Shown: positions 1-8,947 of the stretch, piece after piece
How positions within the stretch are numbered: position 1 is the stretch's first letter
Layout of the letters: each line of letters begins with the position of its first letter
DNA from: Nocardia altamirensis NBRC 108246
GTDB taxonomy: Bacteria > Actinomycetota > Actinomycetes > Mycobacteriales > Mycobacteriaceae
Length of the DNA: 64,000 nucleotides
Direction: 5' to 3'
Assembly: GCF_001612685.1 (NCBI RefSeq)
Contig: NZ_BDAY01000011.1
Coordinates: 1 to 64,000, forward strand
Program-made: the position numbers and the translations under genes
The notes under the pieces: generated by a model
Databases searched by the model: none
Told to the model about the DNA's origin: nothing
Seen by the model: only the letters and a program-made list of their open reading frames with translations

Positions 1-81
1 CTCTGAGCTCTGTGAACCGTATGAACAGTGTGTGGACGCGGCCGCATCGGTGCGGTTCGGGGAGCATCAGCACCGGCGGTT

Positions 82-951
82 TCAGGTTCGCGCGATGACC
101 TTTTCGGCGAAGCGGGAGAGGTTGTCGATCTTGGTCTGCAACGGTTCGGTGTCTTGTTCGAGGGTGTAGGGCAGGCGGAAGCCGACGATCACATCGGTGA
201 CGCCCTTGTCTTCCAGTCGTTTGATCCCGTCGACGGTGAATCCGTCGAGCGAGATGACGTGCACCTCGAAGTCCTTGCGCGTCCCGTATTCGGCACGCAA
301 CGCGTCCAATTCGACAAGCAGCCGGTCGAGTTCGGCACCGTCGCCGCCCGCGTGCATCCAGCCGTCGCCGCGCTGGGCGGCCCGCCGCAGCGCGGGCTTG
401 CTGTGCCCGCCGATGAGAATCGGCACCGGCTCGGTCGGCACCGGACTGATCTTGATGGGCGGAATGTCGTAGAACTCGCCGTGGAATTCGAAGTACCCGC
501 CCGCGGTCAGCCCGCGCACGATGTCGATGCACTCGTCCATCCGCGCACCGCGCTTGTCGAACGGCACCCCCATGATCTCGAAATCATCGGGCCACGGGCT
601 GATCCCGACACCGAGCCCGAACCGGTTGCCGCTCAACGCCGCCACCGACGCGGCCTGCTTGGCGACCAGCACCGGCGGGCGAATCGGCAACTTCAACACG
701 AACGGCGTGAACCGCAACGTGGTGGTGGCCGCCGCCATCGCCGCGCTGAGCACGAACGCCTCGATGAACGGCTTGTCCTCCAGGAACTCCCGGCTCCCGT
801 CGGGCGTGTAGGGGTACTTGGCGTCGGAGTCCCTCGGGTAGGCGACGCTGTCGGCGACCGCCATCGACGCGTACCCCGCCTCCTCCGCGGCCCTGGCCAA
901 CGGCAGGTAGTAGGCCGGGTCCGTCATCGTCTCGGCATAGGTGAAGCGCAT
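82..951 (-). CDS. LLM-class F420-dependent oxidoreductase
   Basis: The 289-residue product has the luciferase-like monooxygenase pattern. It starts MRFTYAETM, has a central segment with VLVAKQAASVAALSGNRFGLGVG, and continues with the GGxxxPxxRRAAQRGDGW-type stretch typical of F420-using family members. These enzymes oxidise or reduce small organic substrates with coenzyme F420 in the cytoplasm; the substrate cannot be read from sequence. The start at 951 is chosen because it lies one base after the TGA of the upstream FAD gene, whereas an upstream extension of 76 codons would run into that gene and is basic and low in complexity. It is the last gene of a three-gene minus-strand operon (VOC, FAD, LLM). 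Confidence 0.88.
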   Translation of the reverse strand: MRFTYAETMTDPAYYLPLARAAEEAGYASMAVADSVAYPRDSDAKYPYTPDGSREFLEDKPFIEAFVLSAAMAAATTTLRFTPFVLKLPIRPPVLVAKQAASVAALSGNRFGLGVGISPWPDDFEIMGVPFDKRGARMDECIDIVRGLTAGGYFEFHGEFYDIPPIKISPVPTEPVPILIGGHSKPALRRAAQRGDGWMHAGGDGAELDRLLVELDALRAEYGTRKDFEVHVISLDGFTVDGIKRLEDKGVTDVIVGFRLPYTLEQDTEPLQTKIDNLSRFAEKVIART

Positions 952-952
952 A

Positions 953-2404
953 TCAGTCGCCTTCCTGGCGCTGCGAGTGCCGCGCCGCGTCGGCCCCGGC
1001 GCGGCGCCCGAAGAACGAGCCCTCGCCGAGACAGGTACCACTGGAATAGCCGCCGCAGTCCTGCGCGATATTCGACGCGCAGGCTCCGGCCGCGTACAGG
1101 CCCGGAATGATCGAGTCGTCGCCGCGTTGCACCGCGCCGTCGACGGTGGTCCGGAGGCCACCGAGGGTGAACCCGACATAGGTCGCCGTACCAGGCGTCA
1201 AATCGAAAGCGCCCCAAGGTCCTTCGGTCAACGGCCGAATCCAGTCCGGATGCTTGTCGAACTCGGGATCGTGTTCGTCGGCGGCCGCGACGTTGTAGTT
1301 CGCGACCGTCTCCTGCAGCGCACCGACCGCGATGCCGAGCGCCGCTTCCATCAGCGCGACCGTCTCCCAGCCGTCGATGAACCGCACCATCGGCAGCTCG
1401 GGCCACACCATGTGCTTGCTGTCCACGATCAGATAGGCCGTCGAATCCGGCTGCGCGACAACCTCACCCGCGGTGAGCCCGTGATAGGAATCCTCGGCGA
1501 CGAACCGGCGCCCCGCCTTGTTCACGATGATCCCGTACAGCAGTTCGGCAGGCGGATAGAACGACGCGGTCAGGAACACCCCGTCCATGTGCGCGGTCGC
1601 CGCGCCCGCCGACTGCCCGAGCCGGACCCCGAGGCCGTCATCGGTCGGCACCCCCAACGGCAGGAAGTGCCGCGACATCCGCGCCGCATAGGCGGTCAGC
1701 ATCTCCGGGTTCATCACGAACCCGCCCGCGGCAAGCACCACCGCACCCGCCGCGGCACCGCCCGGCCATGTCACGCCGACCACGCGCCCCCGATCGACCA
1801 CCAGATGCTCGACCCGCGTCTCGAACCGCACCCGGATGCCGAGCGCACGCACCCGCGCGGCAAGCACCCGCATGATCTCGGCGCCACCGCGTTCGGCGGG
1901 CGCGTTCACCTTGTGCCCGCGCGGCGCGGGCTCCGCCGATTCCCGAAAGGGCGCGACCTTCTCGTTGCCGGTCCACATCAGCCCCTCGGTGCCCGGCTGC
2001 ACCACCGCCTTGCCGGGATAGAACGAGCGCTCGAAGCTCAGCCCCTGCGCCTCCAGCCACTCGAAATGCGCGACACTGCCCGCACAGTAGGCGCCGAGCT
2101 TCGCGTGATCGGGGTCCGGTGTCACCGCCGTCAGATAGTCGCGCATCGCGGCGACGGAGTCGTCGTGCCCGGTGGCCTGCTGAACCGGTGTGCCGCCGCC
2201 GAGATAGAAATGCCCCGCCGCCAGCGCCGACGCCCCGCCCGCCGCGCCGGTGCGCTCCAGGATCAACACCCGCGCCCCCGCCTCGGCCGCACCGATCGCC
2301 GCGCACGCACCGGCGATGCCGAAACCGACGACAACAACATCGGCGGCATCGGCCCAGTCCGGCGGGGGCGAGATCAGTTCGGGGAGTGCGGTTCCTACTG
2401 CCAT
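953..2404 (-). CDS. FAD-binding dehydrogenase (fumarate reductase/ketosteroid dehydrogenase-like)
   Basis: The 483-residue protein opens with a Rossmann FAD motif (VVVVGFGIAGACAAIGAAEA, about residues 23-42) followed by an acidic residue after a beta strand (LILERT). It ends with a typical flavoprotein cap (GLYAAGACASNIAQDCGGYS, a GTCLGEGSFFGRRAG-type tail). This layout is shared by fumarate reductase flavoprotein-like proteins and 3-ketosteroid dehydrogenase-like enzymes, which remove or add hydrogens across C-C bonds. The start overlaps the VOC gene by 10 nt and the stop lies one base from the LLM start, so the three are probably translated together. A catabolic role is inferred; the substrate is unknown. 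Confidence 0.88.
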   Translation of the reverse strand: MAVGTALPELISPPPDWADAADVVVVGFGIAGACAAIGAAEAGARVLILERTGAAGGASALAAGHFYLGGGTPVQQATGHDDSVAAMRDYLTAVTPDPDHAKLGAYCAGSVAHFEWLEAQGLSFERSFYPGKAVVQPGTEGLMWTGNEKVAPFRESAEPAPRGHKVNAPAERGGAEIMRVLAARVRALGIRVRFETRVEHLVVDRGRVVGVTWPGGAAAGAVVLAAGGFVMNPEMLTAYAARMSRHFLPLGVPTDDGLGVRLGQSAGAATAHMDGVFLTASFYPPAELLYGIIVNKAGRRFVAEDSYHGLTAGEVVAQPDSTAYLIVDSKHMVWPELPMVRFIDGWETVALMEAALGIAVGALQETVANYNVAAADEHDPEFDKHPDWIRPLTEGPWGAFDLTPGTATYVGFTLGGLRTTVDGAVQRGDDSIIPGLYAAGACASNIAQDCGGYSSGTCLGEGSFFGRRAGADAARHSQRQEGD

Positions 2405-2898
2405 GGATTCGAAAAGCCTTCCGGGATCATGGCGTCGAACATCGCTTTCATGTCGTCGGACAGGCGCATCAGCTCGATGTGGGACCCGATCGGACCGCCC
2501 GCAAGATAGGCGAACTCCATCCCGATGCCCTCGAACCTGCCCTGTGCCACTACCTCGATACCCGCCGCCTGCGCTGCGTCGAGCGCTCCGTCATAGTCCT
2601 CGGGTACCCAGGCCGCGTGATGCAGGCCAGGTCCGATCCGCTCGAGCTGCTCGGCATAGAGACTTGCCCCGCCGCGCGGCTCGATCAGCTCCAGCTGCTG
2701 TCCGCCCGCGTACCCCAGGGCGACAGTAATCGTGTAATCGGCAGGCGCACCACGAAATTCGCAGAACTCCGGGCCGAACCGGACGTCAGGAACGGTGAAC
2801 CACCGGGCAACCCCGTAGTGCTCGGTGAACCGCTGTTGTGCGGCAGCCATGTCCTCGACCACCCAGCAGAGCTGAAAGATCGGGCCGTCCGCGATCAT
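2395..2898 (-). CDS. VOC-superfamily (glyoxalase/dioxygenase fold) protein
   Basis: This 167-residue protein has the start typical of a vicinal-oxygen-chelate fold (PIFQLCWVVEDMAAAQQRF) and a second half with GLHHAAWVPEDYDGALDAA, where the HH pair could supply a metal ligand. An IGSHIELMRL segment near the end could supply another ligand. VOC proteins include isomerases, dioxygenases and epimerases, so the reaction cannot be named. It is the first gene of the minus-strand operon; its promoter must lie in the 88-bp gap shared with the divergent TetR gene, where an operator-like palindrome sits. Confidence 0.8.
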   Translation of the reverse strand: MIADGPIFQLCWVVEDMAAAQQRFTEHYGVARWFTVPDVRFGPEFCEFRGAPADYTITVALGYAGGQQLELIEPRGGASLYAEQLERIGPGLHHAAWVPEDYDGALDAAQAAGIEVVAQGRFEGIGMEFAYLAGGPIGSHIELMRLSDDMKAMFDAMIPEGFSNPWQ

Positions 2899-2935
2899 CG
2901 CGCGCTCCGGACTCGCTCACTTCGCACACCTCAAC

Positions 2936-2951
2936 TAAACACGTGTGTTTA
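2936..2951. promoter_or_regulatory. Palindromic operator between TetR and the VOC-FAD-LLM operon
   Basis: TAAACACGTGTGTTTA is a perfect inverted repeat with 7-bp arms and a 2-nt centre. It sits in the divergent intergenic gap, 35 bp from the TetR start and 37 bp from the VOC start. TetR repressors usually bind such sites next to their own gene, so repression of both transcription units is inferred. Confidence 0.65.
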
Positions 2952-2986
2952 ATGCAGTCAAGGATCGGCTTTAGTACAGTGCACCC

Positions 2987-3601
2987 ATGCTCATCGCCGA
3001 CTCGCGCGGAATCCTGCTCGACGCGGGGGAGCGGCTCATCGCCGAACGCGGCGTCGACGTCCCGCTCCGTGACATCGCCGCCGCGGCAGGCCACCGCAAC
3101 AACTCCGCGGTGCACTACTACTTCGACTCACGCACCGGCCTGATCGAAGCCATCGTGGAACGCCGCATGAACACCCTCGAGAACCAGCGCATGCACCTGC
3201 TCGCCCGGCACGAGGCCGACGGCACCGCCAACGACCTGCCCACCCTCGTCACCATGCTGGTCACCCCGATCCTCGAGCTGATCACCCAACCCGACGTCAC
3301 CCACTACGGCCGCTTCCTAGACGTCGTGCGCGCCCACCCCGTGGTCACCGACGCGAGCCGCCTCGCAGGCGCCGACCGCGCCGCCGTCCGCATCATCGCC
3401 ACCCGCCTGGCCGCCGCCCTCACCCACGTGCCCGCGCGCCGACGCCGCCAACGCCTCGAAACCATGACCACCGTCATGTTCGCCCTCATCGCCGACTACG
3501 AACGCACCCTCGAATCCGGCACCCGCACACCCCATCCCGACGACGCCACCGAAATCGTGGCCATGATCGTCGCCATGCTGCACGTCCCCACCCACCCCTG
3601 A
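2987..3601 (+). CDS. TetR-family transcriptional regulator
   Basis: The 204-residue protein begins with a TetR helix-turn-helix: ILLDAGERLIAERG, then VPLRDIAAAAGHRNNSAVHYYF and the conserved DSRTGLIEAIVERR helix (residues 8-55). The remainder is an alpha-helical ligand domain that cannot be assigned. It is divergent from the VOC-FAD-LLM operon and probably represses it through the palindrome at 2936-2951, with a substrate of that pathway as inducer. Confidence 0.88.
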   Translation: MLIADSRGILLDAGERLIAERGVDVPLRDIAAAAGHRNNSAVHYYFDSRTGLIEAIVERRMNTLENQRMHLLARHEADGTANDLPTLVTMLVTPILELITQPDVTHYGRFLDVVRAHPVVTDASRLAGADRAAVRIIATRLAAALTHVPARRRRQRLETMTTVMFALIADYERTLESGTRTPHPDDATEIVAMIVAMLHVPTHP

Positions 3602-3611
3602 ACCCTGTCAG

Positions 3612-3674
3612 GATCGAGAGGGTACTGGTGTCGGCATCGCCCGAGTAGCTGCCTGCACCATTACCCTCTCGATC
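3612..3674. repeat. 13-bp inverted repeat with long loop after the TetR gene
   Basis: GATCGAGAGGGTA (3612-3624) and its exact complement TACCCTCTCGATC (3662-3674) flank a 37-nt loop. The right arm can also form a short hairpin with the following CGAGAG. It lies 11 nt beyond the TetR stop and may act as a terminator or an RNA-stabilising structure; no U-tract follows. I see nothing else in 3602-3829. Confidence 0.5.
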
Positions 3675-3829
3675 ATCGCGAGAGAACTACGCGCGTCGAC
3701 CAACCAGGCGTGGCTGCTGGAACGCGTGCGGATTCACAGGAGAGCTGATCTGCGCTTTAGCGGAACCCGATTCCTAGCCGCAGCGGTGGGTCGTCCGAAG
3801 CCGCGTCTGCGCTGAGATACGGTCGCTGC

Positions 3830-4216
3830 GTGGAACTACTAGGCATTCATCACGTGGCGATCATCGCGTCCGACTATGTGCGGTCCAAGCGGTTCTACGC
3901 CGAAACACTCGGCCTCGCGGTCATCGCCGAGCACTACCGGGCCGACCGCCGCTCCTACAAACTCGACCTCGCGATCCCCGGCGGCAGCCGCATCGAACTG
4001 TTCTCCTTCCCCGAACCACCGGACCGCGCCAGCTGGCCCGAAGCCGCAGGCCTGCGCCACCTGGCCTTCGCAACCCGCGACGTCGCCGCCACCCTCGAAG
4101 AACTGTCCGCCAAAGGCGTGCGCACCGAGGAACTCCGCGTCGACGAGATCACCGGCAAGCGCATGGCCTTCTTCTTCGACCCCGACAACCTGCCACTGGA
4201 ACTCTACGAAGTCTGA
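3830..4216 (+). CDS. VOC-family protein (YaeR/GloA2-like)
   Basis: The 128-residue single-domain protein reads ELLGIHHVAIIASDYVRSKR, the hallmark start of the YaeR/SMU1112c branch of the VOC superfamily, with the HH pair giving the first metal ligand. It ends FFFDPDNLPLELYEV, where the last Glu is the usual final ligand. A second half with GLRHLAFATRDV adds another His. The length matches the family. The start is GTG at 3830; no good ribosome-binding site is visible. The substrate is unknown. Its stop lies only 3 nt from the stop of the convergent HugZ-like gene. Confidence 0.82.
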   Translation: MELLGIHHVAIIASDYVRSKRFYAETLGLAVIAEHYRADRRSYKLDLAIPGGSRIELFSFPEPPDRASWPEAAGLRHLAFATRDVAATLEELSAKGVRTEELRVDEITGKRMAFFFDPDNLPLELYEV

Positions 4217-4219
4217 GCG

Positions 4220-5029
4220 CTACGAGCTCTGCAACATCCCCCGTGACCGACGCGCCAATTCGACTGTCGCCGCACGCAACTCATCGATGGCATCGATCGG
4301 CTCGGCATAACCGACGCGGGTACGTGCAACACCACGCGGCGTCACCACCCGCAGATCCAACCCGTAACGATCGGCCCGCTCACAGCTCGCCTCGGTCGCA
4401 TCGGGATAGCCGCCGAGCGCCTGCGCCATCGCCAGCAACGCCGGGGCGTGATCGTCGTTGAGATGCTCGATCGCATCCGCCGCCAACGGGACAACCGGGT
4501 CAGGCACCGAGGCCGTGTACTGCTCGGCCGTCGCGGAATCCATCCGGCCATAACCGCCGACCCACCGGACCCGCCGCACCCGCAAAATCCACACCGAAAA
4601 ATCGCTGTAGTCGATGTAGTACTTCGCCGCAGGCACCGCGGCAAGATGCGCCGCACGCGCCGCCTCGGCCTCCGCGCCCACCGGCTGCTCGACCACACCC
4701 GCCAACGTGATCCGCGTCCCCGCCAACGGATCCGCAGGCATATCCGGCGCCACGATCGCGATACTGGCCCGCGGATCGCCCGCAAGGTTACGGCCGTGCT
4801 CGGCCATCCGCGACACACACAACACCGGCTGCCCGTCCAGCAGCCCATACGTGATGAACGACGCCCACGGAGTGCCGTCCTCACTCAAACTCGCCAGCGT
4901 CGCGGTGTTCGTCGCCGCGGCAACCGTTCTCGCCTCCTCGGCCGCCGAAGGGCGGGCGGCATTCGCTACCGGCGCGGTCGGCTGCGGAATCGAGGGCGCA
5001 TCACCGGGATCACCGTGGTCGAGGCTCAT
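4220..5029 (-). CDS. HugZ-like flavin/haem-binding protein with DUF2470 domain
   Basis: The 269-residue product has an N-terminal split-barrel domain of the pyridoxamine 5'-phosphate oxidase type (TATLASLSEDGTPWASFITY, then RMAEHGRNLAGDPRASIAIV). It also has a C-terminal DUF2470-type domain (DAIEHLNDDHAPALLAMAQA, then RYGLDLRVVTPRGVARTRVG). This combination occurs in HugZ-like haem-utilisation proteins, whose members bind or degrade haem. Start codons are possible at 5059, 5038 and 5029; 5029 is preferred because AGGAGAGG lies about 9 nt upstream. The haem role here is inferred from the architecture only. Confidence 0.78.
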   Translation of the reverse strand: MSLDHGDPGDAPSIPQPTAPVANAARPSAAEEARTVAAATNTATLASLSEDGTPWASFITYGLLDGQPVLCVSRMAEHGRNLAGDPRASIAIVAPDMPADPLAGTRITLAGVVEQPVGAEAEAARAAHLAAVPAAKYYIDYSDFSVWILRVRRVRWVGGYGRMDSATAEQYTASVPDPVVPLAADAIEHLNDDHAPALLAMAQALGGYPDATEASCERADRYGLDLRVVTPRGVARTRVGYAEPIDAIDELRAATVELARRSRGMLQSS

Positions 5030-5183
5030 GCCGTCCATCCTCTCCTGCCCGCCCGACATGCCGCCAACGGGTATGCCTGCCAGTGGACTTTATCCAGCGT
5101 GCCACCTCGAATCGCCGTGCGCGCCGCGATCAATGGATGGGATTGAGCGCGCGGATCGCGCCGGAATAGACCAGACTTGCCGG

Positions 5184-6275
5184 GTGACCCGATACGCATT
5201 CGACGCCGACCGGACCGTACTGATCGCCACCTGGGCGACCGGACGCGGTGACCTCGCGCAGACGGTTGCTGCGCTGCCCCCGGTCGTAACCCACGATCAA
5301 GCAACAAATCTGGCGTCGAACCTGACCACGCTGTCGCGGTTCCAGTGGCGCACCTACACCCACCCGGCCAGCGCGGCAGGCGACCCCGACATCCCCAACA
5401 GCGAAGCCTGGCGCCGCGCCGAGGAACGCAGGAACTTCAAGGAGGTCGAAGCAGGCCTCCGCACCCCCAACCTACCCACCGACGAAGGACTCGTCGTCTC
5501 CTACAGCGGCGTCGTCGAATCCGCGCACCGCCTCGGCCGCACCCTGCACGACATCGACGACCCCACCCTGCGCGACACCATCGTCGCCGAGGTGGGCGCC
5601 GAACAGGCCGCCATCGAATCCGCCGAACGCGGCGACCTGTCCGGGCGCGCCCGCCAAGCCGTCGAACTGTCCCGCCCCGACGTCTCGCCCGCCCAGGTGC
5701 AAGCCGCCGACGACCTCTTACGTGCCGACCCACTCGGCTCCATCGAACTGTTCACCGAACTCGACCCCGCCTCCGCCGCCGTCGCGGCCGCACACTGGCT
5801 GCTCGCCGCCGCCGAGGTCGCCGGGGAAATGGCTGGCGTGCCCGCGACCGACGTGGTCGTCGAAGCCGACGACATCGAAGCACTGCAAGTGGAGACCCCC
5901 ACCCTGGTGCTCGAACGACTCGACGAAGGCGAAAGCCCCACCGAAGTCGTCGTCGACCTCATCGCCGAGGCGATGGCCGTGCACGAAGGCCGCGTGCCAG
6001 CACCGTGGGGCCTGGTCGCCCGCGTCGCCGAAATCGAAGAGCAGGCACGCAAATTCGAGGTCGACGCCGACACCCGCGCCGCCATGCTGGCCGGCTTCCG
6101 GATCAGCCGCCTCGACCCGTCCCGTCCCGCCCTCGACCTCCTGGAAGACCTCCTCGACGGCATCCGCGGCTGTCTGCTGCTCTACGCAGCCCACACCGAC
6201 GACCCCGACGTGGAAGCCCTGTTCACCGCCGACGTCCGCCTCGAAGCCGACTCCGACCCCGAACACCTCCTGTAA
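5184..6275 (+). CDS. Conserved hypothetical protein, acidic helical
   Basis: The product of about 363 residues is not recognised. It starts TRYAFDADRTVLIATWATGR and has a central helical, acidic region rich in Asp, Glu and Ala. It has no signal peptide, membrane segment or known catalytic motif. The open frame extends upstream to 4707, but that part overlaps the opposite-strand HugZ-like gene and reads as low-complexity shadow sequence. I therefore take GTG 5184, with ATG 5133 as an alternative. Codon use with G/C at third positions supports real coding. Confidence 0.6.
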   Translation: MTRYAFDADRTVLIATWATGRGDLAQTVAALPPVVTHDQATNLASNLTTLSRFQWRTYTHPASAAGDPDIPNSEAWRRAEERRNFKEVEAGLRTPNLPTDEGLVVSYSGVVESAHRLGRTLHDIDDPTLRDTIVAEVGAEQAAIESAERGDLSGRARQAVELSRPDVSPAQVQAADDLLRADPLGSIELFTELDPASAAVAAAHWLLAAAEVAGEMAGVPATDVVVEADDIEALQVETPTLVLERLDEGESPTEVVVDLIAEAMAVHEGRVPAPWGLVARVAEIEEQARKFEVDADTRAAMLAGFRISRLDPSRPALDLLEDLLDGIRGCLLLYAAHTDDPDVEALFTADVRLEADSDPEHLL

Positions 6276-6373
6276 CCACGCCCGGCCGGAGACCGGCACT
6301 CGCGGCGGGTGGTCGGTGCACGCGGCTGCCCGTCGGTTCATCGCTGGAATGCGACGGGCGCTCGTGTGGCGAA

Positions 6374-7621
6374 TTATCGGGCTGCGGCGGCGGTTTCCGG
6401 GTCGGTGCTCAACCACCGGCGCAGGCCCTCGTACACGGCCTCATGGTTGAGCAGCGTGAAATGGTTGGCGGCAGGGATGTGCAGGCCGTTGGCGTCGTCG
6501 AAACCGATGCGGCGGGCCCGGTTTCGACCAGACGCGCTCGGCGTCAGCACGAGACCGTCGCCGATGATGCGGCCAAGCGGATGGCGCGGACTGCGGGTGA
6601 TGCAGGCGGTCACGAAGTAGTGATCGGCGCCGTCCAGCAACGGCACCTCGCGAATCGCTCTGCGGCGCAAGGAGTCCGTGTCAGCGCCGCGCCAGTCCTC
6701 GTCGACCAGCGAACCATGGCGCAAATCGCGGATCCCCGCGCTGCGCCTGCGCAACAGCCGACCCAGCGGCTTCGTCTCGGGCACCCGCACCAACGCCGCC
6801 GACGCAAAATGCACGAGCTGCTCGAGCGGCGCACCCAGATGCGGGGACCCGAGGCACACCAGATGCCGCACCCGCCGCACCCACGGCAGCTTCGCCTCGT
6901 TCGCGTCGAAACACGCACCGCGCGCGATCAACCCACCCATCGAATGACCGACCAACGACAATTCCTCGATCTCGACCGGCCAATGCTCGACCAGCCGCGC
7001 AAGCAACTCGCTCAACTGACGAGCGTTCTCGGAGATGTGCAGGCCGCTGTTGTACCGGATCTGCAGAGTGCTGTACCCGAGGTCCTGCTCGATCCGCTCG
7101 GTGTAACTAGCCCGGCCACCCAACCGCCACGCATGCTCGGTCTCCACCAGCCCGTGCAGAAACACCACCACTCGCCGACTCGGCCGCCCGACAACGGCGC
7201 CGATCTGCTCGGGCGCGACCGGCGCACCGTCGACCCGCACCGTCATCGGCCCGGCCAGGATCGGCCGCGAATCCTCGAGGCTGTCCCCGATGAGCCCTTG
7301 CAGCGCGCCGAGGAAGCCCGCGCCGTACACGGTCCGCGACGGTACCTCGATGCCAGGGAGATCCACGGCGCGTTCGGCGACCTGTCCCGCCACGATCGCC
7401 GTCCCGCTGACGATCCGATACACCCCGTCGGTGATCACGTCGTGCACCGCTTGCACCGGGATCGCGGCCGGACCGACCCCCAACCGCACCGCCGCGAACA
7501 CTCGCCCTGCGATCGCCCGATGCACAGCGGCGATACCGTCGACCGCGCCGCCGAGCTCATCGCCTGCGAGCCGGGCGAGGGCCCGGACCTCGGCCTTACG
7601 CTGGTGTGTCTGCTCAGCCAT
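6374..7621 (-). CDS. Alpha/beta hydrolase (PGAP1/lipase-like)
   Basis: The 415-residue protein has RRVVVFLHGLVETEHAWR (oxyanion region), the nucleophile elbow LSLVGHSMGGLIARG and a late His in HFTLLNHEAVYEGL, together fitting a lipase-type Ser-Asp-His triad. The HGL...GHSMGG...GSPHLGAPLEQ pattern resembles PGAP1-like esterases and triacylglycerol lipases. No signal peptide is evident, and an N-terminal helical extension of about 150 residues precedes the hydrolase core. The start is set at ATG 7621 rather than 7645, since an operator-like palindrome covers 7629-7646. The substrate is unknown. Confidence 0.8.
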   Translation of the reverse strand: MAEQTHQRKAEVRALARLAGDELGGAVDGIAAVHRAIAGRVFAAVRLGVGPAAIPVQAVHDVITDGVYRIVSGTAIVAGQVAERAVDLPGIEVPSRTVYGAGFLGALQGLIGDSLEDSRPILAGPMTVRVDGAPVAPEQIGAVVGRPSRRVVVFLHGLVETEHAWRLGGRASYTERIEQDLGYSTLQIRYNSGLHISENARQLSELLARLVEHWPVEIEELSLVGHSMGGLIARGACFDANEAKLPWVRRVRHLVCLGSPHLGAPLEQLVHFASAALVRVPETKPLGRLLRRRSAGIRDLRHGSLVDEDWRGADTDSLRRRAIREVPLLDGADHYFVTACITRSPRHPLGRIIGDGLVLTPSASGRNRARRIGFDDANGLHIPAANHFTLLNHEAVYEGLRRWLSTDPETAAAAR

Positions 7622-7628
7622 ACGTTTG

Positions 7629-7646
7629 AGTGTACAAGCGTTCACT
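7629..7646. promoter_or_regulatory. TetR-type imperfect palindrome upstream of the hydrolase
   Basis: AGTGTACAAGCGTTCACT is an 18-bp imperfect palindrome (AGTGnAC/GTnCACT arms). It sits 7 nt before the hydrolase start codon, a position suited to repression. No TetR gene is adjacent, so the cognate regulator would act from elsewhere. Confidence 0.4.
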
Positions 7647-7727
7647 GAATCCCGCGTGCCTGCGGATCGCCTTGCCGCCCTTCGACGCCTGCTATCGCAG
7701 CGTCAAAGACCCGACGGCAGGTCCAGT

Positions 7728-8726
7728 TCATGGCACCCGGCTGACCCCAACGGCCGACTCGGTGAGACTGCCCAGATACAACACACCCTCGTGCTCGACG
7801 ACACCCGTCACCATCTGGAAATTGGTGCCCTTTCGCTGCAAGTCGTGCACGACATTGCCGTCGAAGTCGACCGCGAGCACCCAGATGGTCCGAGCAGGCT
7901 TCGGCTGTACCCACTTCGGCAGCAGCCACACGAGCTGCCGCAGCATCCCCGGCAGCGGAAGCAGCCGGTCCAGCAACGGATTCCGGGCGGACGGCAAGGT
8001 GATCCAGATCAGCCCGTCGCTGCCCAGACCCAGGTTGTCGGGAAAGCCGGGCAAGTTCTCCACCAGGAAGTCTCTGGTGCCAGCCCGCGGACCGGTGAGC
8101 CAATACCGGGACAGTCGATAGCCGCCGGTCTCGGCGACGACCACACACGAGCGATCAGGGGCGAGGACCACGCCGTTGGCGAAAACCAGGTCATCGATCA
8201 AGGTTTCGACCTTGCCGGCGGGGTCACGACGGAACAGCCTGCCCGTCTTCGAATGTTCGAGCAGGTCGCCCATGTAATCCTCGAGCGAGTATCGGGCCGA
8301 GGACGACGAGAAGTAGATGGTGCCGTCGCTGTCCCGAACGACATTGCTGGCGAAGGGGAGTGGAACGCCGTCGACTTCGTCGACGAGAACCGTCAACTCG
8401 CCGTCCGGCCGCAATTCGAGCAGGCCGCGCTCGAAGTCGCAGATCAGAATCGTGCCGTCCGGGTCGGCATGCAGGCCGAGGGGACGACCGCCGGTATTGA
8501 CGAGCTCACGGACGTCACCACTGGCCGGGTCGATGCTGAGGATGGATCCGTCGGCGATTCCGGTGACCAGCCGACCGTCGGGGCCGAGCACGACGCCCTC
8601 GGGACCGGGGCCGGGGAGTGCGAGCCGGGTGACCTCCGGAAGTGGTGGCGTGCTACGGCTTTGGCGCGCACGCGGGGGAGCGGAGGGCGGTGTCCAGCGT
8701 TGCGGATTCATCGATGTAGCGGGCAC
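7728..8726 (-). CDS. Strictosidine synthase-like/SMP-30 beta-propeller protein
   Basis: The 332-residue protein reads as a six-bladed beta-propeller: GPEGVVLGPDGRLVTGIADG, then RPLGLHADPDGTILICDFER, then FANGVVLAPDRSCVVVAETG, YRLSRYWLTGPRAGTRDFL and LPGFPDNLGLGSDGLIWITL. These are strictosidine synthase/APMAP-family signatures, whose bacterial members are mostly lactonase-like hydrolases. No signal peptide is clear. The start is GTG 8726, with ATG 8711 as an alternative. It is monocistronic as far as can be seen, 106 bp upstream (in transcription order) of the alpha/beta hydrolase, and could be co-transcribed with it. Confidence 0.8.
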   Translation of the reverse strand: MPATSMNPQRWTPPSAPPRARQSRSTPPLPEVTRLALPGPGPEGVVLGPDGRLVTGIADGSILSIDPASGDVRELVNTGGRPLGLHADPDGTILICDFERGLLELRPDGELTVLVDEVDGVPLPFASNVVRDSDGTIYFSSSSARYSLEDYMGDLLEHSKTGRLFRRDPAGKVETLIDDLVFANGVVLAPDRSCVVVAETGGYRLSRYWLTGPRAGTRDFLVENLPGFPDNLGLGSDGLIWITLPSARNPLLDRLLPLPGMLRQLVWLLPKWVQPKPARTIWVLAVDFDGNVVHDLQRKGTNFQMVTGVVEHEGVLYLGSLTESAVGVSRVP

Positions 8727-8806
8727 GCCTCAGCGTAACTGCGGGCTTGGTGAGTCCGAGGGATCCTGGGGCCGTCAGGTCGAAGGTCAACAGAAACAAC
8801 ATTGTT

Positions 8807-8843
8807 TTACGTAGATATGCGCATCTACGCATGTTGGCTCTAT
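8807..8843. promoter_or_regulatory. Unassigned palindromic motif, copy A
   Basis: The segment holds CGTAGAT-N6-ATCTACG, a perfect 7-bp inverted repeat around ATGCGC, with TTACGTA at its left edge and CTCTAT at its right. It lies 81 bp upstream of the propeller gene start. A related 37-bp sequence occurs at 10019-10055 (about 27 of 37 positions identical), which suggests a shared regulator. Confidence 0.45.
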
Positions 8844-8947
8844 CTATCCAATCTCACGACAACTCACTGGTCACGACTAAAGCCTGCAAGGACGAGGGGA
8901 GGGGCCAAGGTCGACTGGACGTGAGCGGACCTCCGCGATGATGGTCG

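Noticed and set aside
941-2509. A 522-residue plus-strand frame opposite the FAD gene
   Set aside because: It is a shadow: the product is rich in Arg, His and Pro, and the opposite strand encodes a clear flavoprotein.
4707-5183. N-terminal extension of the hypothetical gene at 5184
   Set aside because: It lies opposite the HugZ-like gene and has low-complexity composition without a ribosome-binding site.
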